A stretch of DNA of 15,659 nt from Anaerolineaceae bacterium. GTDB lineage: Bacteria; Chloroflexota; Anaerolineae; Anaerolineales; Villigracilaceae. The notes beneath the pieces were generated by a model. That model did not search any database and was not told the origin of the DNA. It saw only the letters and a program-made list of their open reading frames with translations. Shown one piece after another: positions 5,730-11,218 of the stretch; the first letter of the stretch is position 1; the number at the start of each line of letters is the position of its first letter. The stretch covers positions 1 to 15,659 of the forward strand of contig VFKQ01000268.1 of assembly GCA_009885445.1 (NCBI GenBank), read 5' to 3'. Both the position numbers and the translations under genes were made by a program.

Positions 5730-6950
5730 ATGTTTCAAACTTTCAAACTAGCTTATCGCAATCTCGGACGCAATCGCACGCGCTCCCTGCTTTCGTCGCT
5801 GGCGGTGGCCGTGGGCATGGCTTTGCTTTTGCTCATGGTGGCCATGATTGACGGCGAGATGCGCGGCGCATTACAAAACACCATCCGCCTGCAAAGCGGG
5901 CACTTGCAGATTCGTCCGGCCTCTTACGACGAAAATAAAATCAGCCTGAAATGGGATGACTTGATTGCGAACCCCGATGAAGTCATCGCCAAAATAAAGT
6001 CACTTCCACAAGTGACGTTGGCTACTCCGCGCCTGATGGCCAGCGCCATCCTCACTTTCGGCGACGAGTCGAAGGGTGTGCAGATTCTGGGCGTGGACCC
6101 GGCCTCGGCGGCCAACGACCCGTTTCGAGCCGGGCTGGTAGCGGGTGACTTCCTCCAGGCCGCTGACCGCGAGGGAGTCCTCATCGGTCAATTGCTCGCG
6201 GACAAATTAAATCTCAGCGTTGGCGACGCACTCAATCTGCTGGTGACCACATCGAACGGCGACGTGAACGAACAACTTTTTACCATTCGCGGAATTTTTA
6301 CCACGCGCACACCCGGCCTCGACGGAAGCACTTTGCTTATGCCGCTGGAAAAAGCGCAGGCCATCACGGCCACTGAGAATCATGTCAGCGCAATTTTTGT
6401 GTTGTTGCAAAATGACACGCAAGCCGAACCGGTGGCGCAGGCTTTGCAATCTTCGAACTTAAAGATTCTCACCTGGCAGGAACAGAATCAATTCATCGTG
6501 CAATTTGAAGATTACGCAAATGCCTTCTTTGTGATTCTATATTTAATCGTGCTGGGCATCACTGCCACCGTGGTGACAAACACTTTGGTGATGGCCGTGT
6601 TCGAGCGCACGCGCGAGATCGGCATTCTGGCGGCCATTGGCATGAAAGGTCGCGGCATCATGGCGCAGTTTTTGGCCGAGGCCGCACTGCTCGCCACGGG
6701 CGGCGTCATCGGCGGATTAATTCTCGGCGGCGTGATGGTTTACTTCGCCAGCACAAAAGGTTTTTACATCGGCGACTTTGGCCTGACCGGCGTGCTGTTT
6801 GAAGATCGCATTTATGCGCACCTGACGTTGTCTAACACCCTCACGCTCGGCATCGTCACATACATCATCACGCTCATCGCTTCTCTGTATCCTGCGTGGC
6901 TGGCCGCACGCATGGAGCCGGTGGACGCATTGCATGGCGCTGAAGGTTAA
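5730..6950 (+). CDS. ABC transporter permease, MacB/FtsX/LolC-E type (second of two)
   Basis: A 406-residue paralogue of the preceding permease with the same layout: N-terminal helix at about 19-40, extracytoplasmic domain about 45-260, and three helices at about 263-290, 314-339 and 369-392. FERTREIGILAAIGMKGRGI (291-310) matches the coupling stretch of the first permease. The ending LAARMEPVDALHGAEG is the same type. Two different permeases suggest a heterodimer, as in LolCE. I chose the ATG at 5730 because AAAGGGAAG lies just upstream and because the N-terminus then aligns with the first permease. The frame extends back to 5661 through the repeat. Confidence 0.9.
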   Translation: MFQTFKLAYRNLGRNRTRSLLSSLAVAVGMALLLLMVAMIDGEMRGALQNTIRLQSGHLQIRPASYDENKISLKWDDLIANPDEVIAKIKSLPQVTLATPRLMASAILTFGDESKGVQILGVDPASAANDPFRAGLVAGDFLQAADREGVLIGQLLADKLNLSVGDALNLLVTTSNGDVNEQLFTIRGIFTTRTPGLDGSTLLMPLEKAQAITATENHVSAIFVLLQNDTQAEPVAQALQSSNLKILTWQEQNQFIVQFEDYANAFFVILYLIVLGITATVVTNTLVMAVFERTREIGILAAIGMKGRGIMAQFLAEAALLATGGVIGGLILGGVMVYFASTKGFYIGDFGLTGVLFEDRIYAHLTLSNTLTLGIVTYIITLIASLYPAWLAARMEPVDALHGAEG

Positions 6951-6970
6951 GAGCGTCTGAAAAAATCTTG

Positions 6971-7026
6971 CCACGAAGTCACAAATCCACCAAAAAATAT
7001 TCTTCGTGACTTTGTGTCTTTGTGAT
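6971..7026. repeat. Imperfect inverted repeat, CACGAAG type, between permease and ATPase genes
   Basis: The left arm begins CCACGAAGTCACAAA at 6971-6985. The right part, CTTCGTGA, CTTTGTGT, CTTTGTGA (7002-7025), runs in the opposite sense with an 8-bp period. It belongs to the same loose family as 1845-1903 and 5610-5685. It may reduce read-through from the permease genes into the ATPase gene. Confidence 0.55.
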
Positions 7027-7094
7027 CAAAAAAATAGCGGAATTCGCGGCAAAAAATTTTGAACGGTGTAAGCGCTTTTCTTTAGGAGCATAAA

Positions 7095-7781
7095 ATGGAA
7101 GTTACAAAAGTCGGCAACGCAACGCGTGTATTCAAAATCGGCGAAGTGGAAACCAAAGCTCTGCGCGGCGTGAGTCTCTCCATTGAAAGCGGCGAGTTCA
7201 CCGCGCTCGTCGGTCCCTCCGGTTCGGGCAAGACCACCCTTCTGCAACTCATCGGCCTGCTCGACCAGCCGACGACGGGCACCGTCTCGATCAACGGGCA
7301 AGATGCCAGCGGACTCAATCGCAATCAGCGCGCAGATTTGCGCAAAGACGCCATCGGATTCGTCTTTCAATTTTTCGCGCTGATTCCCACGCTCACTGCA
7401 TATGAAAATATTGAGATGCCGCTTTTGCTTAATGGCACCAAACCCGCGCAACGTAAAACACGCGTGAATGAAATGCTGTCCGCCGTCGGCCTCACAGATC
7501 GCGCGCATCACCGTCCCGATCAACTCAGCGGCGGTCAACAACAACGCGTGGCTGTTGCGCGCGCGCTGGCCACGAATCCAAAATTAATTCTGGCCGACGA
7601 ACCCACCGCAAATCTCGACACCGAAAACGGCAAACAGGTAATGGACATCATGGCGCGCCTCAATCAAGAAACCGGCGTCACCTTCGTCTTCGCCACGCAT
7701 GATCCGCGCGTGATAAGTTATGCGCGGCGCGTGGTCACATTGCAAGACGGCCTGATTCAAACCGACGAAAAAATTAAGTAA
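7095..7781 (+). CDS. ABC transporter ATP-binding protein, LolD/MacB type
   Basis: A complete 228-residue nucleotide-binding subunit that powers the exporter from the cytoplasmic side. Walker A is GPSGSGKT (40-47), the Q-loop is FQFFALIPTLTAYEN with Q92, and the signature is LSGGQQQR (144-151). Walker B is LILADEP (164-170) with catalytic E169, the D-loop is NLD, and the switch histidine is H202 in ATHD. The Q-loop region 'F..L.P.LTA.EN' is typical of the MacB/LolD subfamily. The start is supported by AGGAG eight bases before the ATG. The adaptor gene follows after 18 bases. Confidence 0.95.
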   Translation: MEVTKVGNATRVFKIGEVETKALRGVSLSIESGEFTALVGPSGSGKTTLLQLIGLLDQPTTGTVSINGQDASGLNRNQRADLRKDAIGFVFQFFALIPTLTAYENIEMPLLLNGTKPAQRKTRVNEMLSAVGLTDRAHHRPDQLSGGQQQRVAVARALATNPKLILADEPTANLDTENGKQVMDIMARLNQETGVTFVFATHDPRVISYARRVVTLQDGLIQTDEKIK

Positions 7782-7799
7782 ATCAATACGGAGAAAAAA

Positions 7800-8588
7800 A
7801 TGAAACAGATTTTATTCAGCGCCAGTCTGATTTTGATTCTTGGACTCAGCGCCTGCGCTGGAAAAAACTCCTCCCCCACGCCTCTGCCCACGCTCGTGCT
7901 GGATTCAGCGACAGCGGCCGGGTCCTCCGCCCAAACCGTCAACGCCTCCGCGAAAGTCGTGGCCCTGTCTCACGCCGAGCTGACCTTCACTGCCGGCGGA
8001 CAGATTGCAATGCAAGTTAACTTCGGCGAAAAAGTTCAAGCCGGGCAGGTGCTGGCCGCGCTCGATTCCAGCGCCATAGAAGCGCAAATCTCCAGCGCCG
8101 AGGGCGCCCTACTCACCGCGCAAGCAGATTTGAATTTGCTCATGCGCTTCGGCGAAGCGCGCGAACGCATCGAGTCTGCGCGAGGCCGCGTGCAACAGGC
8201 GCAAGGCGCGCTGGACGTGGCCCGCGCAAATCTGGCGACCTCACAACTTATCGCGCCATTTGACGGCACCATCATAGAAGTGCGCGCCTTCAGCGGCCAG
8301 AACGTTCTGCCGGGTCAGGTCATCGTTGTGCTTGCAGACCTCAACCATTTCGTCGTCGAAACCAGCGACCTGAGCGAGCGCGACATTGCAAAAATCAAAT
8401 CCGGTCAAACGGCCACGGTGTTCATTGAAGCGCTCAACATTACGATTTCCGCCCACGTCGCCTCCATCGCTCTCTCTGCCGACAGCCTCGGCGGCGACGT
8501 GATCTACAAAGTCAGCCTCACGTTGGACGAACAACCCGTCGGCCTGTTATGGGGCATGAGCGCCGAGGTGGAAATTTCGGTGGAATGA
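7800..8588 (+). CDS. Lipoprotein adaptor of the ABC exporter (MacA/HlyD-like membrane fusion protein)
   Basis: A 262-residue periplasmic-adaptor-like protein. The N-terminus is a lipoprotein signal with lipobox LSAC, lipidated at C19. The mature protein then has a first biotinyl-lipoyl half (about 50-90), a short helical hairpin (about 92-147) and the second lipoyl half (SQLIAPFDGTIIEVRAFSGQ, 148-167). A beta-barrel domain (about 175-262) completes it. The helical hairpin is too short to reach an outer-membrane channel, which suits an organism without TolC. GGAG at 7790-7793 is six bases before the ATG. It is the last gene of the exporter operon, just before a 36-bp hairpin. Substrate is unknown. 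Confidence 0.88.
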   Translation: MKQILFSASLILILGLSACAGKNSSPTPLPTLVLDSATAAGSSAQTVNASAKVVALSHAELTFTAGGQIAMQVNFGEKVQAGQVLAALDSSAIEAQISSAEGALLTAQADLNLLMRFGEARERIESARGRVQQAQGALDVARANLATSQLIAPFDGTIIEVRAFSGQNVLPGQVIVVLADLNHFVVETSDLSERDIAKIKSGQTATVFIEALNITISAHVASIALSADSLGGDVIYKVSLTLDEQPVGLLWGMSAEVEISVE

Positions 8589-8597
8589 ATAATTATG

Positions 8598-8633
8598 CTA
8601 TGTAGGGAACGGCAGCTGCCGTTCTCTACATAG
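8598..8633. terminator. 36-bp hairpin between converging genes, likely bidirectional terminator
   Basis: The arms at 8598-8615 and 8616-8633 are 18 bp with one mismatch and no spacer, centred on GGCAG|CTGCC. On the plus strand it is followed by the T-rich TTATTTA. It ends the ABC operon and directly abuts the stop codon of the converging YczE-like gene. The sequence resembles dispersed repeats, so it may be a repeat element serving as a terminator. Confidence 0.6.
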
Positions 8634-9242
8634 TTATTTATGCGGCACGACCTTAAACACTTTAAACGACCACTGCACAGCGGGCCCAATTAATATTGCA
8701 AAGAGCAATGTCCCGATTGAAGCCGGGCCGCCCAATAGCCCGCCCACGACGACGACTGTCAATTCGAGCCATCCCCGCGCCGCCTGCAGGGTCAGCGGCG
8801 TGGTGCGTTTGATGGCCAGCATCAGCGAATCACGCGGACCGGCGCCCGCGTCCACGCCGATGTAGATCGCAGTGGCGATGCCCATCATAAAAATGGCGAC
8901 GAACAAAAGTGTCCAGCGCAGGATGACATTCTCGATGGAGGGAATTAGCCCGAGGAACATGTCCTCCCACAGGCCGATGAATAAAATATTTGTCAGCGTA
9001 CCCCAACCCACTTGTTCGCGCATGGCCAGCGCGCCGATCAACACAGTGAAGCCGACCAGGATGCTCATGCGTCCGGGCGTGATACTCGTCAATTGAGACA
9101 GGGCCACTTCGAGCACGGCCCAGGGACTCGTGCCGAGATGCGAGCGAATCATCAGCGCAATCGAAAGGCCGAAGAGGGCGAATCCAATTTGAATGACGGC
9201 GAAGTCACGGGGGAAGGTTTTCCAGCGGATGGGTTTTAGCAT
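8634..9242 (-). CDS. YczE/YitT-like integral membrane protein
   Basis: A 202-residue membrane protein with about five hydrophobic segments (near 14-32, 58-74, 83-100, 110-130 and 160-190). IRSHLGTSPWAVL (32-44) and IYIGVDAGAGPRDSLMLAI (127-145) match the 'G..PWDVL' and 'G...G.GPRD.L' patterns of the YczE/YyaS/YitT group. Their function is not settled; some are thought to be small-molecule or regulatory membrane proteins. The ATG at 9242-9240 has only a weak AGGAA four bases upstream. It is divergent from the GNAT gene and convergent with the ABC operon. Confidence 0.75.
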   Translation of the reverse strand: MLKPIRWKTFPRDFAVIQIGFALFGLSIALMIRSHLGTSPWAVLEVALSQLTSITPGRMSILVGFTVLIGALAMREQVGWGTLTNILFIGLWEDMFLGLIPSIENVILRWTLLFVAIFMMGIATAIYIGVDAGAGPRDSLMLAIKRTTPLTLQAARGWLELTVVVVGGLLGGPASIGTLLFAILIGPAVQWSFKVFKVVPHK

Positions 9243-9259
9243 GAGTTCCTGTGTATTCC

Positions 9260-9345
9260 GTCATTGCGAGAAGCTGTACTCAGCGACGAAGCAATCTCCA
9301 CGTCGAACAGGAGATTGCTTCGGGCGATTACGCCCTCGCAATGAC
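9260..9345. repeat. CATTGCGAG-type palindromic element
   Basis: The outer arms GTCATTGCGAG (9260-9270) and CTCGCAATGAC (9335-9345) pair perfectly. Inner arms GAAGCAATCTCC (9288-9299) and GGAGATTGCTTC (9310-9321) also pair perfectly, and a small GGGCG-ATTA-CGCCC hairpin is at 9322-9335. This looks like a miniature non-coding repeat of a type I remember as recurring between genes in many bacterial genomes. It lies in the gap between the divergent YczE-like and GNAT genes. Confidence 0.75.
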
Positions 9346-9376
9346 AAGAGGGGAGATATTTTTTTTACAACGAGCG

Positions 9377-9404
9377 GCGAGTTTACCACCTGTGATAAAC
9401 TCGC
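9377..9404. promoter_or_regulatory. 28-bp dyad just before the GNAT start, operator-like
   Basis: GCGAGTTTACCAC (9377-9389) and GTGATAAACTCGC (9392-9404) are 13-bp arms with one mismatch and a two-base centre. The dyad ends three bases before the ATG at 9408. It covers GATAAA at 9394-9399, the only plausible -10-like sequence. It could be an operator, a hairpin on the leader, or another short repeat. No Shine-Dalgarno is present between it and the ATG. Confidence 0.45.
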
Positions 9405-9407
9405 GCC

Positions 9408-9860
9408 ATGAATAAATTTTACGAAGTGCAAAAAGAAAATTTCATCATCTCCACCGACCCCGCGCGCCTCAACGTGGGTGCTATTTATGATTTTCTCGAA
9501 CGCGCCTACTGGGCCCAGGGACGTCCGCGCGAACGCACCGAACGGGCGCTAAAAAATTCACTCGTCTTCGGCCTTTATGAAAACCAAAAACAAATTGGTC
9601 TCGCGCGCGTCGTTACTGATTACGCCATCTTCGCATATTTGTGCGACGTGTTCATCCACGAAGATTATCGCGCGCACGGCCTCGGCAAGTGGCTGATTCA
9701 AACCGTCATGGCTCACCCCGACCTGCAAGGTCTGCGCCGCTGGACTCTCGCCACGCGCGACGCGCACGGCCTCTATCAACAATTCGGCTGGGAACCATTG
9801 GCGGATCCAAACGGCTGGATGGAAATCCTGCGTCCATTCGACGGCGAGAAAAAAGACTGA
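9408..9860 (+). CDS. GNAT family N-acetyltransferase
   Basis: A complete 150-residue GCN5-related acetyltransferase, which would move acetyl from acetyl-CoA to an amine on an unknown substrate. The core beta strand and CoA loop are FAYLCDVFIHEDYRAHGLGKWLIQ. R88 and GLGK (91-94) form the (R/Q)xxGxG/A acetyl-CoA-binding motif. HGLYQQFGWEPL (120-131) is the typical C-terminal tyrosine/FGF-like motif. WAQGR near 35-39 and RRWTLATRDAHGLY are strongly conserved in an unnamed bacterial subfamily. The ATG at 9408 has no Shine-Dalgarno and sits just after a 28-bp dyad. Confidence 0.9.
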   Translation: MNKFYEVQKENFIISTDPARLNVGAIYDFLERAYWAQGRPRERTERALKNSLVFGLYENQKQIGLARVVTDYAIFAYLCDVFIHEDYRAHGLGKWLIQTVMAHPDLQGLRRWTLATRDAHGLYQQFGWEPLADPNGWMEILRPFDGEKKD

Positions 9861-9872
9861 CCAAAAATATTT

Positions 9873-9945
9873 TGGAGTGCAGGCTTCAGCCTGCTCGTTT
9901 TGGCAGGCTGACCCTAAAGGGCGCTAAAGCAGAGCCTGCACTCCA
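9873..9945. repeat. Palindromic intergenic element, GGAGTGCAGGCT type
   Basis: TGGAGTGCAGGCT at 9873-9885 and AGCCTGCACTCCA at 9933-9945 are perfect 13-bp arms. Within the element, GCAGGCT-TC-AGCCTGC forms a second hairpin at 9879-9894, and GCAGGCTGA recurs at 9903-9911. It fills the gap between the GNAT and rRNA methyltransferase genes and could form alternative stems if transcribed. Confidence 0.7.
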
Positions 9946-9963
9946 TTTTCAAGGAAGATTCTA

Positions 9964-11151
9964 ATGAGCAAAATCATTCTCAAACCTGGACGCGACAAAT
10001 CCCTCCTGCGCCGCCACCCGTGGATTTTTTCCGGCGCCGTCGAACGTGTGGAGGGCGAACCCGTTTCGGGCGGGACCGTGGACCTGCTTGCCCCCAACGG
10101 CGGATTCCTCGCCCGCGCCGCCTACTCCCCCATCTCGCAAATCCGCGCGCGCGTGTGGACGTTCGACCCTGACGAAATCGTGGATGCAAATTTCTTTCGC
10201 AAAAAGATTCGCGACTCGATAAAAATTCGTCAAATGTCGAAGGTCGAAGGTCAGTCGAATGCTTATCGTTTAATTCATGCCGAATCAGATGGACTGCCCG
10301 GATTAATCGTGGATCGTTACGGCGATACGCTGGTTTTTCAATCACTGACAACTGGTTGCGAATTCTGGAAAGAGACCCTCGCCGACCTCCTGCTCGAAGA
10401 GACGGGACTGAAAAATATCTACGAGCGCTCCGACGCCGATGTGCGCGAGCTGGAGGGACTGGGATCAAAAACCGGAATCCTGCGGGGCGAAAATTACGAT
10501 TTACGATTTACGATTTACGAGCATGATCTGCAATTCCGCATTGACTTGGCACGCGGCCACAAAACTGGCTTCTATCTTGACCAGCGCGATAACCGTCTGC
10601 GTGTGCGTGAACTTTCTAAAGACCGCGATGTGCTGGATTGTTTTTCCTACACTGGCGGATTCAGCCTCAACGCGCTGGCGGGCGCAGCGAAGTCTGTGCT
10701 CTCGGTTGATTCTTCGGCGGATGCATTGGAACTGTGCAAACAAAACGTGGCGCTCAACAACCTCCCCGCTGACCGTCACACCAACCTCGAAGGTGACGTG
10801 TTCCAACTCCTGCGCAAATTCCGCGACGAGGCGCGCTCCTTCGACATGATCATTCTCGACCCGCCCAAGTTTGCGCCCACTGTGGCGCAAGCCGAGAAAG
10901 CCTCGCGCGCATACAAAGACATCAACCTGCTGGCGTTTAAATTATTGCGCCCAAATGGAATCCTGGTCACCTTTTCGTGTTCGGGTGGAATCGATGCGGG
11001 CTTGTTCCAAAAAATTGTCGCTTCAGCCGCGCTGGACGCGGGCGTGGACGCGCGTATCGTCGGGCACATGGCTCAGGCGGCGGATCATCCTATCGCGCTG
11101 AATTTCCCCGAGGGCGCATATTTGAAGGGGCTGATTTGTATTCGCAATTGA
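9964..11151 (+). CDS. rlmI: Class I SAM-dependent rRNA methyltransferase, RlmI-like
   Basis: A 395-residue enzyme of the RlmI/YccW family, which makes 5-methylcytosine in 23S rRNA (position 1962 in E. coli). The PUA RNA-binding domain is at about 1-75 (HPWIFSGAVERVEGEP), followed by the NAYRLIHAESDGLPGLIVDRY region (99-119). GHKTGFYLDQRDNR (198-211) precedes SAM motif I, LDCFSYTGGFSLNAL (224-238). LDPPKFA (298-304) and TFSCSG (336-341), with probable catalytic C339, complete the active site. Two heptamer-repeat tracts fall in coding sequence at residues 89-98 and 177-186, outside the catalytic motifs. AAGGA at 9951-9955 supports the ATG. It could be a close paralogue with a different target base. 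Confidence 0.85.
   Translation: MSKIILKPGRDKSLLRRHPWIFSGAVERVEGEPVSGGTVDLLAPNGGFLARAAYSPISQIRARVWTFDPDEIVDANFFRKKIRDSIKIRQMSKVEGQSNAYRLIHAESDGLPGLIVDRYGDTLVFQSLTTGCEFWKETLADLLLEETGLKNIYERSDADVRELEGLGSKTGILRGENYDLRFTIYEHDLQFRIDLARGHKTGFYLDQRDNRLRVRELSKDRDVLDCFSYTGGFSLNALAGAAKSVLSVDSSADALELCKQNVALNNLPADRHTNLEGDVFQLLRKFRDEARSFDMIILDPPKFAPTVAQAEKASRAYKDINLLAFKLLRPNGILVTFSCSGGIDAGLFQKIVASAALDAGVDARIVGHMAQAADHPIALNFPEGAYLKGLICIRN
10229..10256. repeat. Heptamer tandem repeat inside rlmI, first tract
   Basis: The 7-bp units are GTCAAAT, GTCGAAG, GTCGAAG and GTCAGTC. They encode about residues 89-98 between the PUA domain and the conserved NAYRL stretch. The frame is kept. Confidence 0.55.
10494..10520. 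repeat. Heptamer tandem repeat inside rlmI, second tract
   Basis: TTACGAT is repeated three times and followed by TTACGA, a nearly perfect run of 3.9 units. It encodes YDLRFTIYE at about residues 178-186, just before the methyltransferase core. Three units are 21 bp, so expansion by threes keeps the frame. Confidence 0.75.
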
Positions 11152-11177
11152 GTACTGCGATATTTATATCGCAGTAC
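11152..11177. terminator. Hairpin directly after rlmI
   Basis: GTACTGCGATA and TATCGCAGTAC form an 11-bp perfect stem around TTTA. It starts at the base after the rlmI stop codon. It has no T-run of its own on the plus strand, so it may stabilise the 3' end or work with the next hairpin. Confidence 0.5.
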
Positions 11178-11189
11178 AAGATGGCAAAA

Positions 11190-11215
11190 AAAGAGCGGAC
11201 AATTGTCCGCTCTTT
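11190..11215. terminator. Strong rho-independent terminator between converging genes
   Basis: This is a perfect 26-bp palindrome with arms AAAGAGCGGACAA and TTGTCCGCTCTTT. On the minus strand the stem runs into seven T residues (A-run at 11186-11192), a textbook terminator for the polA-TPR side. On the plus strand TTT is followed by CATTT, so it probably also stops rlmI transcripts. Confidence 0.8.
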
Positions 11216-11218
11216 CAT

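Noticed and set aside
10494..10520. CRISPR-like short array
   Set aside because: Units are 7 bp without spacers, inside a coding frame. This is a simple tandem repeat, not a CRISPR.
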